Shown: positions 1 through 8,112 of the stretch, piece by piece
Numbering within the stretch: position 1 is the stretch's first letter
Layout of the letters: each line of letters begins with the position of its first letter
Source of the DNA: JAEXOD01 sp043805435
GTDB taxonomy: Bacteria > Bacteroidota > Ignavibacteria > Ignavibacteriales > Melioribacteraceae
DNA: 64,000 nt
NCBI GenBank assembly: GCA_043805435.1
Contig: JAZDHY010000090.1
Span: 1 to 64,000, forward strand
Direction: 5' to 3'
The notes under the pieces: model-generated
What the model saw: the letters and a program-made list of their open reading frames with translations, nothing else
Database searches by the model: none
Told to the model about the DNA's origin: nothing
Translations under genes and position numbers: made by a program

Positions 1-80
1 TTTTCTCTTAAATGCATTTGGATAATATTGCTTTTCATTTTCCTCCAATATTGCTTTTTTTCTTGCTTTTTCCATTTTTT

Positions 81-136
81 GTCCTTGTTTTGGTTGACTT
101 TTTTATCTTTTTCGAGTCAACCTATTTCAGGACGCT
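81..136. repeat. Imperfect palindrome with an 18-bp arm shared with 10 kb
   Basis: The arms at 81-98 and 116-133 are inverted copies matching at about 13 of 18 positions and end in GGTTGAC / GTCAACC. The right arm, extended to 136, recurs perfectly in inverted orientation at 10027-10047 next to a group II intron remnant. It looks like the end of a mobile element or an intron-associated palindrome. The family is not identified. Confidence 0.5.
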
Positions 137-137
137 G

Positions 138-465
138 CATAAGCGAATTAATCCATGTTATGCAACCCCGCTTTTGGGGGTAAAAACGGGTGCGAATGGT
201 GCCAAAGGCTAATGATATGTAACGCTTTCAGCGTTATTACGTAATAAATGATTTTGCGACATACAAATTTCAATTTTGATTAATGAATTATTTTATAAAA
301 CCCCGTTTGGGGTTTCATGTGAGTAGCCTGAGTCCCCACAAAAAAGAACACAACCCCGTAAGTGGGTTGCATAGCTATTCAATATAATGAGAAATTATTC
401 TTAAGCGCATTATGTCACCCCGATGGGGTTTTTACTATTGGTTTTTTGCTTTTGCTATAATAATT
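138..465. repeat. Non-coding run of small REP-like palindromes
   Basis: No convincing gene lies here; the open frame at 12-212 has no family features. Short GC-rich palindromes stand out from AT-rich DNA near 164-180 (ACCCCG..GGGGG), 300-315, 352-369 and 417-430 (ACCCCGATGGGGTT), with another at 468-480. Many Bacteroidota genomes carry comparable REP-like units. Their origin here is inference. Confidence 0.5.
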
Positions 466-638
466 TCATCCCTGCGGGATTATTTTATACCTTGTAACAT
501 ATTGTAATACAGGGATTTAACGTTTATTTATTATTCTTAAGCACGGCAGAGCCGTGCCATGTCTGTAACTATACGCACTGCCACCAATTCCCATATGTTT
601 TATCAAATTACTGCTGTTTTTTAATTTCACGCAGTCTG
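466..638. repeat. MITE-like repeat, copy A (right part only)
   Basis: This stretch aligns by eye with the interior and right end of the repeats at 6306-6554 and 51124-51367. Shared blocks include a CATCCC-rich start, GTAACATATT, GTAACTATACGCAC, ATCAAATTACT and a terminal AATTTCACGCAGTCTG. The left terminal inverted repeat is missing, so this copy is truncated or diverged. It ends about 75 bp from the stop codon of the HPF-like gene. Confidence 0.6.
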
Positions 639-713
639 ATTATAGTGTGGGGAATTCCCCTTATTAAAAACCCTTAGGATTTAATAAATAAGGGGATTAA
701 TAATTGATACTAT

Positions 714-1094
714 TTAATATTCAAATTGTTCAAAACCCGGTATATCCATATTGGGGAGAAGTGATCCTGCTCCATCATTTCTGTGACCGCGCAGACGTCC
801 TAATATGCTTTCAATGGTATTAATTAGCTTATCCGTACAGCCGTCAACAGCTTGTTCTAATGTATCGGCCTTATTGCTTACCGCTATCGGTTGTCTTCCT
901 TCAAGGCGGGCTTCCATCAAACAGCGTTTATCGTTTAAACCTTTCTTGTGACCATTCTCTTCGCTTAAGTGGACTTCCAGCAAAGTTATATGATTACTTA
1001 TTCGATTTAGTGCATCTGAAATAGTTGTTGTAAATTGTGCAATTAGATTTTCGTGACCTTTTATATTATGGTCGGTATTGATTTGAATTAGCAT
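714..1094 (-). CDS. HPF/RaiA-like ribosome-associated protein (S30AE family)
   Basis: A 126-residue protein of the S30AE fold, whose members bind the small ribosomal subunit and silence or protect ribosomes in stationary phase. I chose the start at 1094 because family homology begins at MLIQINTDHN; the longer frame to 1220 adds a low-complexity stretch with no family match. Recognisable elements are EVHLSEENG, KGLNDKRCLMEARLEG, RQPIAVSNKADTLEQAV and the C-terminal basic helix GRLRGHRND. It follows PRC-barrel genes on the same strand but is separated from them by a probable terminator (1225-1269), so it likely has its own promoter. Cytoplasmic. The general family is secure; whether it inhibits translation or only hibernates ribosomes cannot be told. 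Confidence 0.8.
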   Translation of the reverse strand: MLIQINTDHNIKGHENLIAQFTTTISDALNRISNHITLLEVHLSEENGHKKGLNDKRCLMEARLEGRQPIAVSNKADTLEQAVDGCTDKLINTIESILGRLRGHRNDGAGSLLPNMDIPGFEQFEY

Positions 1095-1224
1095 TATTTT
1101 TTCTCTTATTGTTATATTCTTAAAAACAAATTTATGTTTAATTATGATATATTTTCCCAATTGCAACTCGCAGTATAAACTATCTGCTTTTTTATTGGGG
1201 TTATTAATAGATGTCGTCATAAAA

Positions 1225-1269
1225 ACAGCTTTGACTATCTTGCCTAATAAAAAGAATCATCAAAGCTGT
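1225..1269 (-). terminator. Intrinsic terminator after the PRC-barrel gene
   Basis: Perfect 10-bp inverted repeat, ACAGCTTTGA at 1225-1234 and TCAAAGCTGT at 1260-1269. On the minus strand it is followed by TTTTT. It lies 60 bp past the stop at 1332. The loop is rather long (25 nt). Confidence 0.55.
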
Positions 1270-1331
1270 ATTATAAAAAATTCCCCCTTTACCCATATTG
1301 TTTTAGAAAACTATTTGATATTTGCTGTTTT

Positions 1332-1853
1332 TTATGATTCTTTACGTTTTAAAGTATCGTCAAATGCTTTAACCTTATAGAATTTTTCATACAAAACATC
1401 AATATCGGTTGTATTATCGGCAATATAATGCCGCAACAATATCAATTCGTATTCACGACCTACATCGGCACCTTTAATAAACCGTCTTGCTTTGGTAAAC
1501 GTATTATGGTTTATGTGGTTTGTGCAAACATTCTTTTTTCCCTCATCTAATTTTGCCATGCCAATTGGAATAATAAGGTGGTCTTCACCTTCTTTGTTTA
1601 AAAATCCATGTATCCCTTGGCTTTCAGGAACTTGATATGTGTTATAACCTTCTTCAATTAAAGATTTATCAACTTCAACATCTAAATATATAACTCGTTC
1701 AGTTTTTTTATTAACCAGTAGATTGGTAACTTTTCCAACTACTCTGTTATCGGCATCAACTACGTCCCAGCCCCTAACATCGGAATAATCCGCCGCTACC
1801 TGGTAATCGGGAAGATCTTCTAAATAATAAAGATTTTTTTCAGTATCAGACAT
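1332..1853 (-). CDS. PRC-barrel domain protein
   Basis: A 173-residue soluble protein. The PRC-barrel fold covers roughly residues 18-100: RGWDVVDADNRVVGKV is the typical first strand-turn-strand, followed by ERVIYLDVEVD and HLIIPIGMAKLD. PRC-barrel proteins resemble the H subunit of photosynthetic reaction centres and RimM and usually serve as protein- or lipid-contact modules; no enzymatic activity is expected. The C-terminal 70 residues (from about KKNVCTNHINH) are helical and typical of the stress-associated 'reaction-centre-like' PRC proteins found beside HPF-like factors. It lies 24 bp downstream of the membrane protein at 1878-2453 on the same strand, so the two are probably co-transcribed. 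Exact function unknown. Confidence 0.75.
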   Translation of the reverse strand: MSDTEKNLYYLEDLPDYQVAADYSDVRGWDVVDADNRVVGKVTNLLVNKKTERVIYLDVEVDKSLIEEGYNTYQVPESQGIHGFLNKEGEDHLIIPIGMAKLDEGKKNVCTNHINHNTFTKARRFIKGADVGREYELILLRHYIADNTTDIDVLYEKFYKVKAFDDTLKRKES

Positions 1854-1877
1854 ATTGCTTATTCCTATATAAATTAG

Positions 1878-2453
1878 TTAATTCATTATTTTTAGTAAAT
1901 TTGAAGCTTTATTGAAAAAGTTTTTGATTTCATTTTTTTGATCAAGAGCAAGAACATCAGGTTTTATTGATGTTGAAGCATCTTTTACTTCAGCCATTTC
2001 GTTTGTCAAAGTGGGGTAAAATCCGGTTTGCAGATTTTCCAATTCTTTTGACAAAATATCAGAAGCTACTCTAATATTATCTGCGTGTGTTGTTTCAAAA
2101 GGATCTTCGGTTATCATTTCGGCTATTTTTGTTACTTTGCTTAAATCCGTTTTAATTGAATAACCAACTTCGCCGGACATTGCGGTTATTGCGTTTGTTA
2201 ATTTAATAAGGGCGTTATTGACAAAATGATGGTCTAAACTCATTTTATTTGTATCGCTTTCAATAAAACTAATAAAATCTGCTACAACAATATTATTTTC
2301 TTTATTTTCTATAATTTCCTCAACTTTTGGGGCGGCAATATCCTTTTCGGAATTATTGTATGAAAAATAATAGATAATTGTCCCCACAATAAAGGCCGCC
2401 ACAAAAAACCATGGCCATATTAATTTTTTCTTTTCAATTTTTATTTCAGTCAT
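1878..2453 (-). CDS. Unknown single-pass membrane-anchored protein
   Basis: 191 residues, not recognised as a named family. A short basic N-terminus (IEKKK) precedes one hydrophobic helix (about residues 13-31, WPWFFVAAFIVGTIIYYF), followed by an acidic linker and about 130 residues of predicted helix with Ser/Thr/Asp-rich segments. With no cleavage motif after the helix, the protein is likely anchored in the inner membrane with its bulk in the periplasm. It sits between two PRC-barrel genes (spacing 24 and 49 bp), suggesting one stress-related operon 3264-1332. TTCCTCC on the plus strand just upstream of the start gives a GGAGGAA Shine-Dalgarno on the coding strand, supporting the start at 2453. 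Confidence 0.7.
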   Translation of the reverse strand: MTEIKIEKKKLIWPWFFVAAFIVGTIIYYFSYNNSEKDIAAPKVEEIIENKENNIVVADFISFIESDTNKMSLDHHFVNNALIKLTNAITAMSGEVGYSIKTDLSKVTKIAEMITEDPFETTHADNIRVASDILSKELENLQTGFYPTLTNEMAEVKDASTSIKPDVLALDQKNEIKNFFNKASNLLKIMN

Positions 2454-2502
2454 TATAACTTCCTCCGGTTAAAAACATTAATAAATAGCTTTGCAATTAA
2501 AT

Positions 2503-3264
2503 TTAGTCATTAGAAACCACGTCGGTATCCCAATATTTTAAGCGTTTGTAATGTTTATGCAAAGCCGATTCGTATTCTCTTGTTAATTGCGATATATCGG
2601 TAAATTCGGGCGACTGCATTATACTTTGGCGAGAAAGATTTATAAATACTTTAGTTTCGTCCCAGCTTACTCGTTCAATCCATTTGGGTGATATCAATAC
2701 TTTTTTGCCCGGCCACCAATTTTGTGTATCAATTATTAAATAGCGAATTGCCCAAGTGTCATCATCAACAATAAAATCTTCTATGTGCCCAATTTCGCCA
2801 TCGGTGGCTTCAACGTCATATCCGGTTACTTCGTTTGTGCTGCGTAATGAAGGGTCCCACTTTTTTTCCGTTTTTAAAGATTCTTTCCGTTTTTCGCCGT
2901 CACGTAAAATATATGGATAAACACCCCACATGTTTGGGCCGTCCCAATACATTGGCCAGCCGTAATACCCATAATAATCTTCTTCAAATTGTAACGAAAC
3001 AGGTTTATCGCTATTTAAAGTCGGGCTGTCTTCAATCTGTTTTTTTGTAAGATTTACGGCAATATTTTCTTTTTCTTTATCAGCCATAACAAGCGCATAA
3101 GGGGAAATTAATACTTTCCTTCCCATTAACCAGCTGCCTGTATCTGCAATTAAATAACGCATTGTCCAATGATGATCGTCAAAGTAAAATTCTTTTACTT
3201 CTCCTATCTCACCGTCTAAACTGTCAAGTTTGTAACCCTTAAGAGTTTTTACTTCGTTTAACAT
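2503..3264 (-). CDS. Protein with two PRC-barrel domains
   Basis: 253 residues with an internal duplication. Repeat 1 (about 8-80) has LDSLDGEIGEVKEFYFDD and WTMRYLIADTGSWL; repeat 2 (about 150-225) has ATDGEIGHIEDFIVDD and WAIRYLIIDTQNWWPGKK. Both end with KVLISP. This tandem PRC architecture is common in bacterial stress and biofilm-related loci; its ligand is unknown. No signal peptide, so cytoplasmic or peripheral. It is the first gene of the minus-strand group and is preceded by about 1 kb of non-coding DNA. Confidence 0.8.
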   Translation of the reverse strand: MLNEVKTLKGYKLDSLDGEIGEVKEFYFDDHHWTMRYLIADTGSWLMGRKVLISPYALVMADKEKENIAVNLTKKQIEDSPTLNSDKPVSLQFEEDYYGYYGWPMYWDGPNMWGVYPYILRDGEKRKESLKTEKKWDPSLRSTNEVTGYDVEATDGEIGHIEDFIVDDDTWAIRYLIIDTQNWWPGKKVLISPKWIERVSWDETKVFINLSRQSIMQSPEFTDISQLTREYESALHKHYKRLKYWDTDVVSND

Positions 3265-4297
3265 ATGGTTCTGCTTTTATTTTTGTATATATTCTGTTCA
3301 TTGTTTATTTAAGCATTCTGATAACATAATCAGTATTTCCACAATAGAATTCAATAGGTCAAAGGGATGGAAAAGGGATTAGTTATTTTAGCCTAGTGGC
3401 TTAATTAGTGGCTTATTTTATCAATATTAATATAATAGGCATGCATTCAAATTTACTTTAAATAGCAAAAATTATGGTTGATAAATAACCAAATAATTAA
3501 TCCAAAATTGTGATGGATAAAAATCTTTTGTTGAAAAATGTTTAGTTTTTTTGTACCTATAAATATGTTGATATTGTGCGGAAGCCCGAGTTGTTGCGTT
3601 GTTATATATTTTGGTCTATAAAGCATTAACTATTAAAGGTTAATAGTCAAACCAAGATTCTTGTTTTTTTAATGATTTTTGACCTTTAGGACACATTAAA
3701 GAAATCATACCACAAAAAGTGCTAAATTTTGCTAAAAAATACGTTTTTAAGTTAAGCAATAAAAGAACATCGCTCTCTTCCCTATTAAAAAATACGGCTT
3801 AATTTAATACATATTAAATAGCCTATTTTGCTCTTTAACAATCACACTTGCAGGCTTTTGGGAGACATCTTAAGGGGAATAAAAAAGTATTGACAATTTT
3901 TTATTGCTATATAGGCATAGTTTCATTATGGTTAGTTTTAATCCTCAGTGCAGATTCGCCGTGGATAATTACCAACATTTTATTCAGCAATTCTTAATAC
4001 ATTAAAAATATAAATTATTACTGTGCAAATATATTATTCGATTTTGCTATATTTAAATAAAGACGGGCTGCTTTGTTGAGTTATTTGGCCAGCTACTGAT
4101 TATTTAATTGTTTTTTGGTAACATTCATTTATGAGGTAACGACTATTTTTTCAATTCTTTTTTTCACTTAGTAACATTTTTTATTACACAATTCGATTTT
4201 TACCTTTGTATTACTAGCTATAACAAATTACTTGCTAATTACCCTTTGAATCATTATTTTAAAAGATATTTAAACTTAATTAAGTATTAAGGGTAAA
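3265..4297. other. 1.03-kb non-coding AT-rich region
   Basis: No frame longer than about 60 codons has coding character. It must contain divergent promoters for the PRC-barrel operon and the response regulator. Visible elements are a 10-bp direct repeat TAGTGGCTTA at 3394-3403 and 3406-3415 (12-bp period, a possible dimer-binding site) and an 8-bp palindrome ACTATTAA-agg-TTAATAGT at 3629-3647. The TTGACA at 3890 has a TATATA only 12 bp downstream, too close for a standard promoter. Confidence 0.5.
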
Positions 4298-4969
4298 ATG
4301 AAAAAAATTTCTATATTGCTAATTGAAGATAATCGACTTTTACGCGAAGGTATATGTTCAATGCTCAAAAAGCAATCCGATATGCAGGTTGTTGATACGA
4401 TTGGTAATGGTGAAAATATTTTGTTGATATTGCAAAAACTCAAACCAAGCATTGTACTGCTCGATTTAGGCTTGCGAAGCCAAAGCAGTTTGCTTATTGT
4501 TAAAACAATCAAAAAAGAATTTCCCGAAACCAAAGTGATTGTTATGGATTTAATTCCACTGCAAGAAGATGTTTTTGAGTTTGTGCAGGCGGGTGTTTCG
4601 GGATTTATTCTTAAAGACGCAAACATTGAGGATTTTTATACAACCATTAGATTGGTTTTTAAGGGCGAACAAGTTTTACCGCCCAACTTAACGGCTTCGT
4701 TATTTTCACAAATTATAGCTCATGCTATTAATGAAATAAAACCTTCCATTATAATTGAATCGGTTAGGATGACAAAACGGGAAAAGCAGGTTATTGAATT
4801 GATCTCCGAGGGTTATACGAATAAAGAAATTGCACAAAAAATTCATTTATCTCCTTATACGGTAAAAAGCCACGTACATAACGTTCTCGAAAAATTATCG
4901 CTGCAAACACGTGTTCAAATTGCAAATTATGCTCACATTACCGAATCAAATAATAATATGAAGGAATAA
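4298..4969 (+). CDS. NarL/FixJ-type response regulator, orphan
   Basis: 223 residues. The N-terminal receiver (1-125) has the acidic pair in LIEDN, the phospho-acceptor Asp56 in LLDLG and the conserved Lys in FILKDA. The C-terminal LuxR-type helix-turn-helix (about 155-215) has TKREKQVIELISEGYTNKEI and SPYTVKSHVHNVLEKL. Cytoplasmic DNA-binding regulator activated by phosphorylation. The position usually held by Thr/Ser (after strand 4) is Asp84 in VIVMDL, which is unusual and could change the phospho-switch. No histidine kinase is adjacent, so the partner is elsewhere. Neighbours are stress genes and decayed genes. Confidence 0.85.
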   Translation: MKKISILLIEDNRLLREGICSMLKKQSDMQVVDTIGNGENILLILQKLKPSIVLLDLGLRSQSSLLIVKTIKKEFPETKVIVMDLIPLQEDVFEFVQAGVSGFILKDANIEDFYTTIRLVFKGEQVLPPNLTASLFSQIIAHAINEIKPSIIIESVRMTKREKQVIELISEGYTNKEIAQKIHLSPYTVKSHVHNVLEKLSLQTRVQIANYAHITESNNNMKE

Positions 4970-5105
4970 ATATTAATTATTTTCTCATCCCTTAGATGTA
5001 GTCCATATTTCATCCATTCGGCCGATTGATACCGTTTTTATTTTTTAGTAATTTTTATTGAATTTAATTAAATATCAATCAAAATTATTAAAGCGGAAAC
5101 TTAAT

Positions 5106-5330
5106 ATGAATGATAATCAAAAATTACTTTTTGTACTCAATCAGTCGTTAGCCGATGAACTTAACACAATTAACAAGTATGTAGTTAACCTATTATTGTG
5201 TGATAACTTAGATTCAGGGAAACTTCAGCAGGTTATTGAAAAAAATGTGATAAACGAAATGCAGTACGCTCAATTACGCATTCAGCGTACTATTTCTATT
5301 AAAAGCCTATTTGTTTACAACAAGGCATAA
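5106..5330 (+). CDS. Truncated ferritin-like (bacterioferritin-type) fragment
   Basis: About 74 residues from the ATG at 5106; the longer frame from 5058 adds a basic tail with no match. It resembles the first two helices of bacterioferritin: LNQSLADELNTINKYVVN aligns with the family's 'L...L..EL.AINQYF', and VINEMQYAQLRIQRTISIKSL with 'SIDEMKHADRLIERIL'. The usual metal-ligand His of EMKHA is Tyr here, and the third and fourth helices are absent because the frame stops at 5330. It is therefore either a remnant or a small non-iron-storing relative. It lies 24 bp upstream of the marC remnant. Confidence 0.45.
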   Translation: MNDNQKLLFVLNQSLADELNTINKYVVNLLLCDNLDSGKLQQVIEKNVINEMQYAQLRIQRTISIKSLFVYNKA

Positions 5331-5354
5331 ATAATATTAGCAAACAAGAATCTT

Positions 5355-5998
5355 ATGAATGACATTTCAGATTTTTTTTCGTGGGTATTGGTTACTCTTA
5401 TCACTTTGTTTCCAATTGTTAATCCGATAAGTACAGCAATACTCCTTTTAAGTATTAGTTCTAATATTTCAAAAGAAGATCGTAATCATCAAATAACTTT
5501 AGCTTGTATTTACATGAGTATTATTTTGATTGCCTTTTTTCTTGCAGGTCATTTTATAATGATTGTTTTTGGTATTTCAATTCCCGGTATTCGTATAGCC
5601 GGCAGAATGGTGATTGGGTTTCTTGGATTTAGAATGTTATTTCCCAGCGAAGAATATATTACGCAAGAAGGGAAAAAAGAAGCATTACAAAACACGATAT
5701 ATCATTTAGTCCCCTTGCAATGCCAAGCTTAAGCGGACCGGGTGCAATAGCCACGGTTATTACAATGTCTTCCTCTATTGATGGGCGGTATGGTTTTGAT
5801 AAGGTCTTTGCATTTACGGGAGTAATAATTGCAATTATAATTACGACTGCTATTTCGTGGGTGGTATTAAGAAGTGCCGGGTTTATGCAAAAAATTCTTG
5901 GAGTAAACGGGGTTGACAGCCTTTCCAGAATTATGGGTTTCCTTTTGGTTTGTATTGGGATTCAGTTTGTTATTACAGGTATAAAGGATTTAAGTTAA
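5355..5998 (+). pseudogene. MarC-family membrane protein, frameshifted
   Basis: Two overlapping frames make one MarC (UPF0056) protein. Frame 1 (5355-5732) gives the first membrane helices with LFPIVNPISTAILLL and the conserved linker up to EGKKEALQN. Frame 2 carries the expected continuation DISFSPLAMPSLSGPGAIAT, then three more helices, to 5998. The switch falls at about 5685-5700 and needs one missing base (or two extra). Translated across the break the protein would be about 215 residues, normal for the family, with six membrane helices. No classic slippery heptamer is seen at the break, so mutation or sequencing error is more likely than programmed frameshifting. Confidence 0.8.
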
Positions 5999-6305
5999 AA
6001 TAAAGATTTTTTTACTAGGGAGTTATTTTACGGTTATTAGTTTATAATTGTAATTTTTTGTGGATTTTAAATTTTCACTTTTAATATAATAATATAATAA
6101 AACAAAGTTATTTTTTATCCAAAATTTTGCATTAGATATTATAATATCCTGTAATCTCTTTATTAATATAAGATTATGGAAATTTTAATTGCATTTATTA
6201 TATACATGTAAATCAAATTACTTTGGGCAAAACAATTTAGCAATTAAATTCTTTAATTCGGGCCTAAAGGCAATATAGTTCGGTTTTTATACCTTACGCC
6301 CTAAA
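5999..6305. other. Non-coding AT-rich spacer
   Basis: About 300 bp without a gene between the marC remnant and MITE copy B. It is very AT-rich with runs such as TTAATATAATAATATAATAA; no hairpin terminator or promoter could be supported. Confidence 0.5.
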
Positions 6306-6554
6306 CAGACTGTTTTAAAATTGGGAAAAAACATCAAATTATGTCTATTTAGCAATAAAAAATCATGTCATCCCTAAAGGATTAAAACACATAGTACCAT
6401 ATTACTATACAATATTTTTACATACAATTATTCCTCTAAAGCACTTCGAGGAAGTAGCCTGTTTATAACCATACTTACCGCCACCAATCTTCAGCACCGT
6501 GCAACGGGCGTTTTTATCAAATTACTTCTAATTTTTTAATTTTAATACGGTCTG
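6306..6554. repeat. MITE-like repeat, copy B, with terminal inverted repeats
   Basis: Left end CAGACTGTTTTAAAATTGGG (6306-6325); right end, reverse complemented, CAGACCGTATTAAAATTAAA. The 249-bp interior aligns with copies A and D (CATGTCATCCCTAAAGGATT, CACATAGTACCATATTAC, AACCATACTTACCGCCACCA). It has no coding capacity, which fits a miniature inverted-repeat element mobilised in trans. The ends resemble IS256-type termini (GACTGTGT-AAAATT); that link is an inference. Confidence 0.65.
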
Positions 6555-6795
6555 TAAAGGTCATGATATTCGTAATTCCTTATAACGCATTATAAGTAAA
6601 CTATTTATATTATTTTTTATCCCCGTTTAAGTAACTCTAACCAAAAGTTTAGTAAACCGGCATTCATGCTAATGGCACTAACAAAACAAATAAAACCGGC
6701 TTCATCCCTATTTCTTTTCCTCACTTATTGGTTTGGATGATTAAAAATTTCAACTCTATTGCTTTCTATATCAAAAAATCCTCTTTCACGCCATA
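6555..6795. repeat. Repeat block X, copy 1 (duplicated gene tail plus 3' flank)
   Basis: This block starts at the right edge of MITE copy B. It is homologous, in opposite orientation, to 50905-51123 next to MITE copy D. Shared stretches include TTTAGTAAACCGGCATTCAT (near 6650), ACAAATA..AAC-GGCTTCA and CTTATTGG. Its distal end covers the final codons of the WG-repeat pseudogene (minus strand, ESN...IFNH..Q then stop). The other copy carries a similar ending. So a gene tail and its downstream DNA were duplicated together. Confidence 0.6.
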
Positions 6796-7290
6796 ACCAC
6801 GCTGTGCAACTGCAAGATCTCCGCTAAATTTCGAATAAAATGCTATTATTTCTTTTTCTTTTCCGGTTCTTTTAACTTTATTTATTTTTTTATCGGTTAT
6901 ATCTATTATTGCAAACGCCTCTTGTTTTTTTCGTCTTGATAACTTACAATGGCAAATCCATATTTATATGGAAATACTTGCTTATAAATAGGATTGGTTA
7001 AAATTTTGCCTGTATTATCAAGTAACGAATATCAATAGTTTGTTCCAAGAACAAATATCCTGCCATTTGAAAATTGCATCGGTTCAGTAGAAAACATAAA
7101 ATTTACATTAACATTTCCGGCTATATCAATAAAGCCCCATTTGCCGTCTTTTTGAAAGCTTCAAATCCTTAATAGAAGGTATCTATATTATAGGTGGTAT
7201 ATGCTGCTTTTTGTGCCAATAAATTTAATGCCGAGATTACAAATAAAAATAAAATGATGATTTTTTTCTTGTAAACTTTCCTATTGTTTA
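6735..7290 (-). pseudogene. WG-repeat (KWG) exported protein, degraded
   Basis: Reading the minus strand from about 7290, a signal-peptide-like stretch KKIIILFLFVISALNLLAQ is followed, after frame breaks, by KDGKWGFIDIAGNVNVNF and FSNGRIFVLGT, then LLDNTGKILTNPIYKQVF and FPYKYGFAIVSYQDE. This is the pattern of WG (beta-hairpin) repeat proteins. At least three shifts or in-frame stops interrupt it: near 7175 (TAA), near 7035-7045 and near 6925. The remaining length is about 180 codons. Ancestral role unknown. Confidence 0.6.
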
Positions 7291-7470
7291 TTTTTAATCA
7301 TTAAAACATGAACATCTTCAAAATAATTTCAATTTAATTCTTGGATTTAAATATAAAAGTTGTTTTTGTGGTTTTGTTTAACTAATTTTTATTGACACCA
7401 ATGAAAATAATTAATAACTTGAGTCTGGTAAACAGAATTATATGTCCGATTAGTAAGTGGGAGGTTGTAG

Positions 7471-8088
7471 ATGAAAGATATTTCATCTAAACGAACAAAA
7501 TTGAAGAAGGTTTTGGAAGTATTTACTCCACCACCCGGATGGAAAATACCGGTTGTTATACTGTTGGGAATATTTGTCGGCTTGGGTCTTACAATATTAA
7601 AATTATCTAATGCTTTGTCCTATTTATCAGACGATCCTAAAGCCTGTGTAAACTGCCATATAATGTCTCCTCAGTATGCCACGTGGCAAAACGGTGCTCA
7701 TGGCAGAGTAACAACGTGCAACGACTGTCACGTTCCTCAGGATAATGTTTTTTCCAAATATTATTTTAAAGCAAAAGACGGTTTGCGTCATGCCACAATG
7801 TTCACTTTTCGTTTGGAACCCCAGGTTATTGAAATTAAAGATGCGGGAAAATGGGCGGTGCAATCCAATTGTATTAGATGCCATTCTGATTTAATTCACC
7901 CTATTTCGGTAAGGGCTATTAGTAATAAAATGATTTTGGATGAAGACGATAGATATTGTTGGGATTGTCATAGAGAAACTCCGCACGGGCGTGTTAACAG
8001 TTTGTCTTCCACTCCATATGCGCGAGTACCAAAGTTGACCCCGGCTTTTCCGGAATGGTTAAATAAAACAATGAAAAAAGAAAAATAA
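7471..8088 (+). CDS. nrfH: Cytochrome c nitrite reductase small subunit NrfH
   Basis: 205 residues, a membrane-anchored tetraheme cytochrome of the NapC/NrfH family that takes electrons from menaquinol and passes them to NrfA. One N-terminal membrane helix (about 25-46, IPVVILLGIFVGLGLTIL) is followed by four heme-binding motifs, CVNCH, CNDCH, CIRCH and CWDCH. CVNCHIMSPQYATW is the typical first-heme context with the nearby Met. The start is supported by a strong GGGAGG at 7459-7464, six bases before the ATG. It lies 24 bp upstream of nrfA and is clearly co-transcribed with it. It acts on the periplasmic face of the inner membrane. Confidence 0.95.
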   Translation: MKDISSKRTKLKKVLEVFTPPPGWKIPVVILLGIFVGLGLTILKLSNALSYLSDDPKACVNCHIMSPQYATWQNGAHGRVTTCNDCHVPQDNVFSKYYFKAKDGLRHATMFTFRLEPQVIEIKDAGKWAVQSNCIRCHSDLIHPISVRAISNKMILDEDDRYCWDCHRETPHGRVNSLSSTPYARVPKLTPAFPEWLNKTMKKEK

Positions 8089-8112
8089 ATTTAAAATAGA
8101 TAGAGGTTAATA

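Noticed and set aside
12..212. 66-codon open frame at the left edge
   Set aside because: Starts with a low-complexity Phe/Leu run, crosses a palindrome and the first REP-like unit, and shows no family motif or Shine-Dalgarno site.
1144..1380. Plus-strand frame of 78 codons
   Set aside because: It overlaps the 3' part of the PRC-barrel gene, its terminator and the leader of the HPF-like gene; no coding features.
3890..3913. TTGACA ... TATATA as a sigma-70 promoter
   Set aside because: The spacer is only 12 bp, too short for a working promoter of that type.
5680..5700. Programmed -1 frameshift site in marC
   Set aside because: No X-XXY-YYZ slippery heptamer and no obvious downstream pseudoknot; mutation or sequencing error explains it better.
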